From Trema orientale (taxonomy: Eukaryota > Streptophyta > Magnoliopsida > Rosales > Cannabaceae), in contig JXTC01000126.1 in assembly GCA_002914845.1 (NCBI GenBank), positions 258,532-322,531 of the forward strand: 64,000 nt of DNA, written 5' to 3'. Made by a program: the position numbers and the translations under genes. Positions 1 to 12,021 of this stretch are shown here, piece by piece. Under the pieces are notes generated by a model, which ran no database searches, was not told the origin of the DNA, and worked only from the letters and a program-made list of their open reading frames with translations. The stretch's first letter is position 1, and each line of letters starts with the position of its first letter.

Positions 1-2265
1 GATTTTGGAGAGTTATATGTACTTATATATTTAAATTTTAGAGTTTAAAAATTATTAGTATATTGTTGTGTTTAATATTTTGTTGATTATGAAAAGGATT
101 TAGTATTTTCATCTTAATTTTTTAATATTTTAATATTATCAATGGGTAATGGGTAACTGCGGTTTTTCCCGTTATCTATTGGTTAATACCCGCACCGTCC
201 CCGCATCCAAAAGAATGGTTAATAGGGCGGGTATAGTATTGTGATTGGCTTTCGGGGATGGGGATGGTAATTAAAAAACCGTCCCCGATCCGCCCCATTG
301 TCATTCCTAAATGTGGGACTCTAATATTTCCCTTTCATTTTTCCATTTCAATGGTGCATTTTTGAGCAATAATTTCTCATTCATCCGTGCACCATTTTGA
401 GCGTGTGAATATACGAAATCGATGTACTCGCGGAGGAGAACAAGAATTCACGAAGACCTTTCATCAACAAGATGTGGGTCTCACTCAATTTTTAGCTTCA
501 AAATGGTTCATGAAAATGGGCTTTTATAACAAATTTAGACTTATAATCCACTTGGGCTTCCAAGCCCAAACTAAGCCCAAATTATTTCTTTAACCCATTT
601 AACCCTTAACCCATTTTTCTAACAAATACTTCAGGGTTATTTCAAGCCTCTGTTTTACCTATATCTATCTATAACTTTGATATGGCCACGAACTGACCTT
701 GCTGGCATTTTTAGCTTATATTCTCTCTTTATTTTATTGAATTTAAGTGCCACTTTGAGTCTAAAAAAAAAAAAAAAAGCCAGTATTACATCAAGAGGGA
801 TTAGAATTCGATCTTTAATTTATCATGGAATTATATCTTGTATTCTTCGAGCACTCACAAAACCTTCAATAGACGTGTACAACAGATTGTCTATATACTG
901 GGTAGATCTATTTCTAGAGCATAGAATTGAATATTAAATGGATAAGGAAAAAAAAAAAGGCAGAGGTAATTTTTTTTTTATTTTATAAATTGACATATAC
1001 TATGCAAAAAGAGATTTATTTTGTCAAAGTAAAAATTGTTGGAATTAGTACAGAGTCTCAAAAAAAAAATTTATTTTTATGACAATATTTCATACTAATA
1101 AAATAAAATATTATTAAGTTAATTACTTGTGCATAATGTTATTTGAATAAGGTTCATTTAATTGTATAAATATGTATCTTTGTGATTACGATATAGATTC
1201 ATAGAAGACATGGATACAAGTTATTTACAATGAACTAATAGTGGTTTACAACAATATAAATAAGATTGGGCACTTTATTTATGCTATAGTTGACTTTGAA
1301 AAAGTTTGACTTGTATTAGTCAACTTAAGTCAACTGGTGTAATTAGACTTATACCGAAATGAATCATAAATGAAATTATATTGGCAATGTCAATGAAAAA
1401 GAATTTCATAGGCAGTGATGAGCTTTACTCTTAATCTTGAGTTAGCCATAATTATATGTTCACAAGTATGGCTTTATTTGAATTGCAAATGAGTAAAATC
1501 AATCGAGGTCAATACTCTGCTATTTGGTTAAACACATTTGTTGAATTATATAATTACAATTAGCAATGTAGAATTGGTGAAATAATATTTTTTGGTTGAT
1601 TTCGATACTTGATCTTATATCTTAGGCCTAAGTGTGTCAACACTGTTTTAATCAGTAAGATGTTGACTGATAATCTTAAAGAAATCAGTAAGAACCAATG
1701 TTATACAAAGTAGTAATTAGCAAAGAATCATTGTGGCATAGAACGTAACTCCAAATAGTAGTCATAGACAGTTGGAGTACAATTTTGTCCTTTAGTGGAA
1801 TAAATATGAAATTAAATAATTAACAAGTCCGTTTAATTTTTTAGGAGCCAACTATATATGTCCGATAAAATCTCCGAGCTAGCTTGTGTCAATGGTCACA
1901 CTTTTTTTGGACTGGACCAATTTGAGTTAAAATTGGATATAACATCTTGGACTGCATGGGAGGCTACACGCTTGGCCCAGTTACCAGGCTTAGGAGTATA
2001 GCATAATGGGATGAAAGCCTTGCTTTAGTTTTGGTAACTTCTAGATAGACTGACAAGTATGAATAGAGTAGTTTTCTTTCTTTAGAATATGCTAGTTTCC
2101 ATAAAAAAAAATGATAGAGATTTCTACTATTGATTTGGTTCAATGAACCTAAACATAATTAGATAGTTATTCTTATTATGGTCGATTGAAAGATAACAAA
2201 TCAAGAAAAAACTAACAATATAATATTTAACTGATTGCTAAATAGAAAAGGCAATAGAGGATAGT
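1..2265. other. Gene-free AT-rich stretch with repeat remnants
   Basis: No reading frame here resembles a protein I know. Positions about 130-320 are locally GC-rich with runs of GGGGATGG and CCGTCCCC, a composition typical of old plant MITEs, but I could not define ends. From about 1300 the text resembles an LTR; the phrase around 1790 (CCTTTAGTGGAATAAAT) recurs with one change near 9331 inside the candidate solo LTR at 8418-10214. An LTR remnant running to about 3115 is therefore possible but has no defined boundaries. Confidence 0.4.
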
Positions 2266-2268
2266 TAA

Positions 2269-2649
2269 GGGCTTGCTTGGATTCACTTTCAATTTTTTGT
2301 TTAAATAAATTGAAAACAGAAATAAAAATTTTGTTTTGATTTTTAATTTTTATAAACAAGAAATATGTTTGATGTATATACATATATGTAGTCTATATTT
2401 GTGTATATATATATATATGTATGTACGCACTTGTGTACAAATATTCGTATGTTCTTTTATTTTTGAAATTTGTGTTAAAAAATAAAGGTATTAGAAACTT
2501 TTTGTTACGACTTTTTTTGAAATTTTTGGTAACAATTTTTAAAAACAAAAAACAAAAACAAGGTTGCCAAGCAAACTTCCAAAAAAAATTTTAATTTTTC
2601 TATTTAAAAAAACAAAAAACAGAAAACAAAAGTGAATCCAAACAAGGCC
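2269..2649. mobile_element. Tourist-type (PIF/Harbinger) MITE
   Basis: A 381-bp non-coding element with imperfect terminal inverted repeats. The left end reads GGGCTTGCTTGGATTCACTT and the reverse complement of the right end reads GGCCTTGTTTGGATTCACTT. It is flanked on both sides by TAA (2266-2268 and 2650-2652), the 3-bp target duplication expected for PIF/Harbinger elements. No transposase frame is present, so it depended on an autonomous relative. The interior is A/T-rich and contains a TATATA run near 2405-2420. Confidence 0.82.
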
Positions 2650-2652
2650 TAA

Positions 2653-3769
2653 ATATTGGCAAAAGTGAAATTGGGTAACAAGTTTTTCCGGAAAAGGAAA
2701 ATCCCTTCACTTGCCGAATTTGGATAGTGAGATTGGAGGCTACACGCCCACAGTCATAGTGATTATGGCGTGTAGCACTCTTAGGACTGTCTCTTTGTGT
2801 CTTGCTTCCTATTGTCTTTATATAGGAGACTCTAGACACCTCTATCACAAATGATAGAAACTGTACTGAAATTCTGTTAGTTTTTCTAGAGGGAAGGAAT
2901 GCACAAAGATAAGTGAACAATCTATTTTCTGTTCTTATATTTTCTTTGTAAATTAAAAGCAGTCACTAACTTGATCTTTTTCCGTGTGGCATATGGAGAC
3001 CACACTCTTGTGTGACTATACACAAGTATAATCCGGAATATCTATTGATGTTTGGAGTTAATCTCTTGTCTGTCTATGGCCAGTCTACTGGAGGTATGAT
3101 TTTCTACATGGTATTCTAATATCTTGTTATGAGATTAATATGCTCCTAGTTATTTTTTCACTATATTATTTAATTGAAAAATTATTGGTAGTTTTTCAAG
3201 AAAAATAAATTTTAAAAATGCTAACAACTGCTATTTTTCTATAATATTTCAAACAAAATAAACAAAAACATACTACGTACTATATTCCGCTGCGCCTAAT
3301 ATTTTATCATAATTTTTTACGATAATCGAGGCATAACAAGTACTACATGTACATAAATTGAATAACCTTCAAATATGATCAAATTTCGAGAGAACCAAAT
3401 AATCCTACAAGACGTTACTGAGTTAGGTAGTCCAGTAGTAAGTCTTGGTCTACAGATGGTTGTGACCAAGAGTTCGAGTTTTGCGTAGCTCCCTTAGGAG
3501 TTTTAAGTGTGAAGGTTTGTTCCTATTATCAGTTTAATACTCGATGTAGAGTGCCTAGAATCTCACCTAATGCAAGTCTTACCCTTATCTACAAACAGTG
3601 GGGCTAGGGTGATGCACTCTATAACCTGATGGGGTAGGGCCTACCTCAAAGAGTCTACAACGAATATTCATGTTAATTAGTAGGAATATTAGAAGCTCCT
3701 ATGGTTATGCCCAATAAGATATACTACTCTGGTTACCCCTCTTCCCTTTTTTGCTAGCACAAGAATATA
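2653..3769. other. Non-coding stretch, possible LTR and SINE-like debris
   Basis: No gene is recognised. A TATA-like TTTATATAGG at about 2818 followed by a leader-like stretch to about 3115 could be the 3' part of an LTR interrupted by the Tourist MITE on its left. Around 3405-3500 there is a short pol III-like pattern (GAGTTCGAGTT near 3470, resembling a B box), but no A-tail or target duplication could be found. Confidence 0.35.
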
Positions 3770-4306
3770 GGTTAATGATATTAATAGCCCCCGAATTGTG
3801 CTTGTTGTAGCACTTTCTCCTTGAATTTTTAACTTACATAATAATGGTCCCTGAATTATATAATTGTTGCAATAATGATCTTTTTGTCTCAAACAATTAA
3901 ATATTTAACAGAAATAAGTCATTACAAAGAGCACGGTTTGGTAACTGCGGTCAATAATGAGATTATGAATTTTTAACTTACACAGTATACTACTAAGACT
4001 TATGCAATTATTGCAGCAATAACCTTTTTTTTCACAAACTGTTATATTTTTAACATAAATGAGTCTTGTGCAAAGCGCACAGATTAGTAATTATGACTAA
4101 AAATGAGATTCTAACTAATAGACATAAATAATACTCAATTATACGTTTTATCTATGATTATTTTCTTTTAAAAAACTAATAGTTTATAACAAAATGGTCA
4201 ATTGTAATAACTGTATAATTCATGGGTCATTATTGTGTAAATTAAAAATTCGGAGGACAAAATGATACAATAAATATAATTCAAAGACTAATACTATATT
4301 TAATCC
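3770..4306. mobile_element. MITE with long inverted repeats, Mutator-like
   Basis: About 110 bp at the left end (from GGTTAATGATATTAATAG) pairs with the reverse complement of the right end (from GGATTAAATATAGTATTAG). The two arms share phrases such as GAATTTTTAA, TTACA and AATAATG at matching spacing. Such long terminal repeats with no coding capacity are typical of Mutator-like MITEs. The flanks are A-rich and no clean 9-bp target duplication can be claimed, so the superfamily is inferred. Confidence 0.55.
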
Positions 4307-4954
4307 AAAAAATAAAAATAAACTCTAAAGACAGTATACATGGAGAGGATAACCATGAATTGCCGACAATTGAGGCTAAATCTCTTAGACACAACAAAAC
4401 AAAACAAATTAAATAAACAATATCAACCTTCAAAGTCAAAGATTAACTAACATGATTTCAAGAAATCAAATCATCGATATCAGCCTTGAAAATCAAATCA
4501 AAGAACATCAATAGCATTATTTCATAAAATCAAATGACCGATATAACCTCGAAAGTCAAATCACACGAGTATAACATGATTCCAAGGCCTTCCAGAGGGA
4601 AACTATCAATTATTTTATGGGCAATGTCAGATAAATATGAGAAAAAACTCTTCTTTTCAATCTGACCCCAATTTAGTTCCAAAGTCCACATGTTTTAATA
4701 TTGTCCTTTTGTGGGAATTCTAGAATTCATCTAATACCGAATTTAAAATATATTAAAAAAAAGAGTGAAGGAGAAAATCACCTCCATATTTTTTTCGCCA
4801 ACTCTAGATCTGTTCCTTTAATCAAACATACTCGAAAGCTTCATAATTAGATACCTCACCTAAAAAGAACATGTTTGACAAGAGAGAGACCGACACCAGC
4901 TGGAAAAGGACATGAGAAGCTAAAATCGTCAACCTTTTTTTGCAAAGACAGCCT
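4307..4954. other. AT-rich spacer, nothing recognised
   Basis: Low-complexity AT-rich DNA with several phrases of the type AAATCAAATCA recurring at about 4435-4560, suggesting a decayed local duplication. No coding potential or clear element ends were seen. Confidence 0.5.
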
Positions 4955-7232
4955 TGTCACGATCAAAAATTTAAAACTGTAATTTTGAATAATTTTAAAT
5001 ATAAATATAATTAAATAATGAGTTTATTAAATTCAAGAAAAATTAAGTACTTGAATTTTTTACACTTCGATCATCAAATACTATAAATTTCACAACAAAG
5101 AAACCCCAAATTAGCTTAAATTACTTAAAGAAAATGTCCACTAAAATTTAGAAGGATTTTAGCTAATTTATTTAGAAATTTTTTGTTAAACCATAAATTT
5201 TGATAAACTTAGGTTAATGAAATGTCGAGTCCGAATGTCCAAAATAAATTACAAAAATTATTTGTAATTCTAAGTACTCAAATTAGTAGTAAAATCGTCA
5301 TCATACATCCACTTAGTAAATACATTAAATTTAGCTAAATATTTAGACATGAAAAAGAAATCGAACAGGGTATAAACACCTATCAGGGAATAGGATTAGG
5401 GCTGCAAGCATAAGCCAAGCAACTTATCTAACTATCAGAAAAACTACCTCAAATATACAAACACTTGAAAGTGGGAGAAGTAAAAGGTGAGCATGCGAAT
5501 GCTTAATAGAGATTCAGTTGTAGATTTTTAACCAGAATATAAATACTTACTTCCAAAGTCTTGCATAGTCAGTGAAATATTCAAATAGTTTTCTAGAAAT
5601 CCAATTAAAACCATTGTCTAAAGGTTCAAATATTCGATACCATTATAAAACATCATTTCAAAATAAGTACACATCATTTAGGTCAAGTACATAATAAGCA
5701 ATACAGTCAATGACATGTCCGAGTTACCTAAATTAGTGACCGTGAGTATGCAATGTAGTCCAAGCACCCGAGATAGGGTACCATAAGTCCAAGCACCCTG
5801 AAAGAGTACCGTAAGTCCGCCAGCCGCATAAGTACAATGATGCATGCAATGGTATATGGATGACAAGAATTGAAATATGTATCATTTTCTACAAAATCAC
5901 AAAACAGACCATGTAGTATTTTTAATCAGACCAAGTTTAGTTTTTAAAACTAAATTTTCATACATTTTGGATTTTCTAGAAATTTCGGCAACATAACGAC
6001 TATTTTTATCGAAACCTATAAAATCCAATTCTTGAAGAAAACTGTTTAAAACAAGATATATAGCACACCAATCAGTTTGACTTGCCTCTCAATATCAATT
6101 TAGGTTCAAAACCATATATAAACAAATTTTTCCAAATCATTTCATAAAATTTCATATTTGTGCAAAATATGTAAATTCATAATAAAATAAAATTTAAATC
6201 AAGTAAACGAATCCTTAATTCAAAAGAGTGACTAGACCATACTACGATGCTATAAAGCGTGTTTGGTATCGTTTGGCTATCATTCGGAGGGTCGGGAGTC
6301 GTTTTCGAACCCTCGATCACTCGCTTTAAAATGTTATTTTTCTAACGGAGCCTCAAATCGAGAAACAAACATCATCATTGAATTCCCAACACCCAAATTA
6401 GCTAGATTAGATATATAACTTGACCAATTTGACCTCAGACCGAAACTCGACTCCGTGGCATGTAAAACGATGTGAAATCCAAGCCGTTCGATCTTGTTTT
6501 CTATGTCCGTCACTAAACATAGTCAACATATATTTATATATCTCAATTTTTATATTTTCACGAGTACATCACAAATAAGATATTACGATCTAACGGTCTA
6601 ACTAAAAAGTCAATATTCGAAACTAAAATGCTCAAAACTATCCAATAAACTCGAAATCAAACGGAGCAAAATGGAGTTATGAGATGCTTACCAAATAATT
6701 ACACGTGTTGAGACAAAGCCAGGGAGACCAGTTCAGGGTCTGATGTCGCCAGAATCGGCTGGCATTAGAAAATTGCCCGTGGCTTTTTTGCATCACTGAC
6801 GGCGAATGGAGTGGTGAGAAGTCTCGGTGGCGCTGCTAAGGGAGTTCTCGAGTTGCAATTCGACCGGTAATAGTGGCACGACCTGAAACTGATCGTAGAG
6901 TTGTCGAGGAGAGCTTGCCACTTTTCCGGCGTTGTGGCCGTTCAAGAGAGAGAGAGAGAGAGAACGAGAGGGAGGAGAGAGAAGGGGAAAGGGGAAAATC
7001 ATGGGGGCACGTGGCACACCATTTATAGGATGTGCCATTTTTTAAAAATTTCACTTTAGTCTTTACTTTTTAAATTTTCTTTCAATCACACCATTTTTAA
7101 TTGCAATTTAGTCCTTCTTTCAAAAAATTTTACACTTTAATTTAAATTTAAATTTTCGAAACTTCCCTTATATTTGATTGCAAAAATTGTCAAATGATCA
7201 AAATACCCTTACAAAAATCTGGGGGTTTTACA
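4955..7232 (-). mobile_element. Candidate solo LTR of a Ty3/gypsy-like element
   Basis: Read on the minus strand the segment starts TGTAAAACCCCCAG and ends CGTGACA, the TG...CA form of an LTR. The flanking 5-mers are AGCCT (4950-4954) and AGTCT (7233-7237), a target duplication with one transition. In the same orientation a TATA-like CCTATAAATGG lies near 7020, followed by a GC-richer leader with a GA-rich run at 6943-6974, consistent with an LTR promoter and R/U5. No primer-binding site or internal domain adjoins it, hence a solo LTR. At 2.3 kb it is long, and the assignment rests on ends and flanks only. Confidence 0.55.
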
Positions 7233-7237
7233 AGTCT

Positions 7238-8412
7238 AACTCATGAGTTTTAGATATCCAGTTTATAAAATAAAGAAGTGTCCAAACCATTTTTGAAATG
7301 TCTGTCAATCCACCAAAAAAAATTCCTTGCAAAAAAACGTCGCACATGAGAGTGCAAAGAAGCCCAAATAGAGGATTTAACATTAGAAATCGCAAGCAAA
7401 AGAAGCACTTTCCTATTCCGTAGACAAAAATTCATAACCAAAGTCTCTATCATCTTTTACAAAAATCAGGCAATATTAGTGTAGATAACAAGGGACCAAC
7501 TTCTTTATTAAAAGAAAAGAAAAATGGGACCAACTTGCACTAAAAAAAAAATGATAAGGGACTAAATTGCCAAAAGAGACATTAGGGATCAATGGTCCCC
7601 CTTCACATGGCCTCTTAATGGATTTTTCGAAAGGAAAGGAAGAGGCAAAAGGACTATAATCCGTTTGGCACCTTAATGTTCAAAAAATAAGTAGAGTACA
7701 AAACGGGTTTGACGTTAGAGACCACTAACATTATTTACCAATAAAAAAATTGATGGTTATGGTGTATTTAGAAAAATAAGGGAGACGGAGTGGGGAAGAG
7801 TAGGTGTCACGTTGATGTGTGCATAAGGAAACTATTCTAAGATTTAGATGAGTGAATAGTAATAAATAAGTGGAAAGAATTTCGGGGGGTATATTGAATT
7901 CTTGGTGCCAATAAAATCACTCTTTTATTTTAGGAGTGTTAGAATCATTTTCTTTTCAATTTTTATGTTTTAGTACTTAATATGTATATTGAGTTCACGG
8001 TGCTAATAAAATCACTCTTATATTTTAAGAGTGTTAGAATCATTTTCTTTTCAATTCTTATATCCTATTACTTGATATGTAGACTCTATTATATGTTGTA
8101 TATTGTTCAAATGTGATATATATTAAAAAAAGTCCATGTGTCAAGTAATTAGAATGTAAAAAAAAAAAAAGAGTGGTCCTGTCATTTCCTTTTTCTTTAG
8201 GTCAATAGCCAAATTTTCTAAGGCTCAGAACCGCATAAAAACCATAAATATTATCCCTTCGGTTTAATAAAATACTCACTTTCCTCCTTTATTCTTAGAA
8301 ATGCAAACATATCTCCTCATTTTTACAAATTGCATCAAAAGTATCACTTTGAATGAGTTTTATTGACTATCTTAATAAAAAAAATCATTCAATATAAGGT
8401 AGTACTTAGACA
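7238..8412. other. AT-rich spacer containing a 95-bp tandem duplication
   Basis: No gene recognised. Apart from the duplication at 7890-8079 it contains short A-runs (7545, 8158) and text similar to 19330-19500, both with CACTCTTTT near the start and TTACTT-ATATG about 100 bp on, which suggests a shared degraded repeat family. Confidence 0.45.
7890..8079. repeat. Two-copy tandem duplication, 95-bp period
   Basis: The unit starting TATATTGAATTCTTGGTG at 7890 recurs at 7985 as TATATTGAGTTCACGGTG. Both continue with AATAAAATCACTCTT, GAGTGTTAGAATCATTTTC and TTTTCAATT in register. The copies differ by scattered substitutions, so the duplication is not recent. No coding role is evident. Confidence 0.88.
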
Positions 8413-8417
8413 TTAGA

Positions 8418-10214
8418 TGTTAGGATTATGCCCAAAAAGTGTATATTATTTATGGATATTTATTGAATATTTTGAATATTTCATAAGGAGATTTTTCATG
8501 CATAGTACTTTTAATAATATTTTGATTATTGGTATAATAGTAAATGTCAAAAAGGTTCCATGATTTATTTATTAGAGAAATATTTTAATAAAGTTGTTTA
8601 TTAAAGTTAAGACATATTTTCTCTGATTAAATTAAATAAGTTTGTTCACAACTAATAAGAGAAGTTGAATACTTATCTTGAATCGTATTGTAAGACTCTG
8701 TGCATTTATAGTGTATCTTAATCTATATTAATATGACCATATGTAAAAAATCTTGGTGTGTAAATATTGAACATAGACTATGTAAAATATATTCTTTTAA
8801 TAAATATCGTTGACAAGAACATATTCTCACAAACTAGATGATTAACATATGTCTTTCTTAATCTTGAAATAAGTAATGAATCCGTATTTATAACTTATAT
8901 TATTTGAGATATTGAAAGGTACGAATCAAGAAATTGACGATCTAGACGAAGGCATTTTGGTAATGCATTATTATGGGCATTGAGAACATATGCTTATAGA
9001 TATAGAATCTATAACTTTATTATATAGAGAAGTGAATACCGCTTTAAGGAGCTATATGAGCTTAGATGATTTAAATCTTAGATAAGTAATTAATAAAATT
9101 AGATATTTTATTAATTGAAGACTTTCTATAAGTCTAGTCACCATTAGATATAATATTGTATCAAGTAACTCAAAGATATAATTAAAGCAGCAAACAGTAA
9201 TTTTACCTAGCTCCAATTATCGTTATTTATATGGAGATACACATGCACATATTAATTATCTTATGGACATAATTTTAATTATAAAATATCTTGTGAAATT
9301 TATTTAATTCAAGAGTGCAGCTTGGACCTTTAGTAGAATAAATCCATAACTAATAGTATAAGCTCACTTGTATTAAGAGTTAATTATTACTAGGTCTTTG
9401 TTTATTGGAGCTTGAATTAAATGGGTCTATTTGGGTCCTCATCCTACACCAACATCTTGAGCTATATGAGATCAATTGGGCTTAAACAGTTTTACGAGCA
9501 ATTACACAAAAAGGAGAAAAATGCTTGACTAATAAGTGGACCATTGGTAGCTCATCATACTGATAAAATAGCAGTGAAATTCGGCCAGTCTATGGCTACT
9601 AGGATTGGCTGAATTTCGTCCTTAGGGAGGAGCCTTTAACCTATAAGAGGCTCCTTTCCTCTTGTTATGTGATGATTCAATTTTGACTGAAATATGAATT
9701 TGACAACTGCACAGAAAACCGGTTAACTCCCCCTGATTTTTTGCATTACGAATAAGAGTGGATAAGCCTTGAGCATAGGGCAGAAACAGGTACAGGGACA
9801 GCAAACATCCTTGAGGTAAGCCTTGTTGAGGTATAACCCGACTATGGGCTGAGCCATTAATAATGAATGAGAAATTTTTTAAATGTTTTTTAAAATAAAC
9901 TTTTTAAAGTTTATAAGATGAATAAATGATTGGGAGTAGTTGGGAATCTTGGGATCCAATGATAGTACTATACGAGTTCCCACTTACCCTTTATCTTTCA
10001 AGTTGAGCTGTGTAGATTACTCGTAATTACTCATAATTTCGACTATGATTTATTAGGGTTTAGCTGTAGTACATTTGGCAATATGAGATTGGTGTCACAC
10101 GAATCACGAGAATATGAAATCTCTCTGCTCACCCTTAGAATAATAAGATTATCTGCTATCCTTCAATTGAAATTGTATTGTCAAAATCGTTATCATGTTA
10201 AGACTTGTAATTCA
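8418..10214 (+). mobile_element. Candidate solo LTR beginning TGTTAGGATTATGCCC
   Basis: The segment begins with TGTTAGGATTATGCCC, a start I associate with plant copia LTRs, and ends in CA. It is bounded by identical 5-mers TTAGA at 8413-8417 and 10215-10219, fitting a target-site duplication. It has no open reading frame of note and no primer-binding site after its right end, so a solo LTR is the simplest reading. A 5-bp match next to a chosen CA could arise by chance in AT-rich DNA, so the right end is less secure than the left. Confidence 0.5.
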
Positions 10215-10511
10215 TTAGAACTTGTTTTTGATAACTAATTCAAAAAAAATTAACCCCAATATTAAAGCATTCAAAAATTATAACTTTATTAGTTACGACT
10301 TGGTTCTGACGATTAACTCGAAAGTGTGTTACCTCTCTTCGATGGAATAAATTTGTTATAATTTATAAATCTTATGGTATAAATTGATCGAAGTTCTGTG
10401 AAAGGGAAAAACAATTTATTTTTATATATGTAAAAACTGTTAAATGACAAAATAAATTGGTCCTAAAATATTTACATCACAATTTAAACAAAATGGAGCT
10501 ATGATACGTAA

Positions 10512-10532
10512 ATATATATATATATATATATA
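10512..10532. repeat. (AT)n microsatellite
   Basis: About ten uninterrupted AT dinucleotides. Confidence 0.9.
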
Positions 10533-10753
10533 AACCAATTATGAATAAATTTTTTAGAGAAGTTTTTTTTTCTTCTCTTTTTAATTTCCACATTAAATTA
10601 TATATACCTCTATTAAATTATATATACCTCTCATGCTCTGACTTCTTTTTAATTTCTCTACCTACCAAAGCATCTAGGATCAATGTGACATTATTATGTG
10701 GTGCCAAAATCTATCTAAATCTAGTTAGTGGACAAGAACAATGTATGAAAAAT

Positions 10754-11142
10754 TAGGGCTGGCAATTTGAACACGACCCGCAAACACGACTCGAAACCCG
10801 CACGTTTAATTGACACGCTTGACACGAAATTGATCCGAATTAACACGATTAATTAATTTTTTATCAAAATATATTATAAAATATTAAATAACGACTCCAT
10901 TAAAAAAAAATTTTAACAAATTTCTCGTGATTTAAATGAAAAATAATAAACTAATGAGCTAATTTACCTTAATAAAGTAAAACTAGAGTGAAAAAATCAA
11001 ATAAATGAATAATTATAATGTTTAGAAATATTGTAACACGTCAGTCTGACTGACGTTTTCATTAAACAGATAATTCGCAGGTAACACGAAACCCGCACGA
11101 CATTAAATGGGTCGACACGAATGACACGAATTGCCAGCCCTA
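10754..11142. mobile_element. hAT-type MITE, family member 1
   Basis: This 389-bp element has terminal inverted repeats TAGGGCTGGCAATTT and AATTGCCAGCCCTA and is flanked by the perfect 8-bp duplication TGAAAAAT (10746-10753 and 11143-11150). An 8-bp duplication with short terminal repeats is diagnostic of the hAT superfamily. The interior has many ACACG/CGTGT-type motifs near both ends, probably subterminal transposase-binding sites. It is non-coding. A second family member lies at 16036-16504. Confidence 0.92.
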
Positions 11143-11150
11143 TGAAAAAT

Positions 11151-11666
11151 GTTAAAAAGATATTTATAATGTTAAGAGCCACGAACTAATAAAGAAGATT
11201 TCACGCCTTTAATTTGTAAGGGTATAGGGCTGACATTAACACGTGCTCTTAGCAATGCTTCAAAACATATGTGGACAAATATTGGAAACAGTTGTCTAGC
11301 TTGGCCCAGCTAAGTCTCGATCTACACATCTAGTGAACCTTGTAGAAGATTAGAGGGTAAGAAAACATAAAAGCATTCATAATTGCTGTTTTTTTCTTTT
11401 CTTTTTTTATGGTAATGCCATAATTGATATGGATTCGGGATGTGAGTTTTCTTCTTTCCAAAAAAACACCCATGGGAATTTTCTGCAATAAATCACTAGC
11501 ACTTTAGTATATAGATCACGGGTCTTCGGCTGGTGCAAATTCGTGTCACTAAAATATAGAGATTATATCTCGTATAAAAAGAAAATGACATAATCATCCC
11601 CTGAAATTTGCACTTTTTTCAACGGATAGCCTCGTACTAGCAATAATAACTTAATAAGTTGTACTT
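11151..11666. other. Spacer, nothing recognised
   Basis: AT-rich DNA with no coding similarity and no clear element ends. Includes a T-rich run near 11390-11410. Confidence 0.5.
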
Positions 11667-11986
11667 TAGGATAGGGATAATACCCTGTGTTTGAATTTCG
11701 CAAAATAATACTCTGAGATTACGAATTTCTGAAAATTAATATCCTGTGTTGATTTTTAACTGATAAAATACAATAAAATCCTCAAAATTAAGATGAATAT
11801 TATGGATTAATCTAGTTTTAATTGAAATATTATTGTTTTTTCGTTCCTAAAATTGGTCAAAAAAATCTGTCAAGGGTATTAATTTTTAAAAATTCTTAAT
11901 TTCAGGGTATTATTTTGTAGATTTCGAACTTCAGAGTTTAAATTGTAAAACACCCAAACATGAGGGTATTTTTTTACAGTTATCCT

Positions 11987-11987
<1 letters not shown>
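11667..11987. mobile_element. Small element with long imperfect inverted arms (Mutator-like)
   Basis: The left arm beginning TAGGATAGGGATAATACCCT and the reverse complement of the right arm beginning TAGGATAACTGTAAAAAAAT share, in order, a (TA)ATACCCT-type phrase, GTTTG, CAAAATAATAC and AAAATTAATA. The arms cover most of the 321 bp. No clear target duplication was found because the right flank is an (AT)n tract. Superfamily assignment is tentative. Confidence 0.5.

Positions 11988-11988
<1 letters not shown>

Positions 11989-12018
<30 letters not shown>
11989..12018. repeat. (AT)n microsatellite
   Basis: An uninterrupted AT dinucleotide tract directly abutting the inverted-arm element on its left. 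Confidence 0.92.

Positions 12019-12021
<3 letters not shown>

Noticed and set aside
387..937. Short open frames of 68 and 86 codons
   Set aside because: AT-rich, no recognisable domain, and running into homopolymer tracts.
3405..3500. Possible second SINE
   Set aside because: Only a weak B-box-like GAGTTCGAGTT; no A-tail or target duplication found.
6793..7054. Overlapping minus-strand frames in a GC-richer patch
   Set aside because: They sit in the leader-like part of a candidate LTR and show only Ser/Leu-rich low complexity from a GA repeat.
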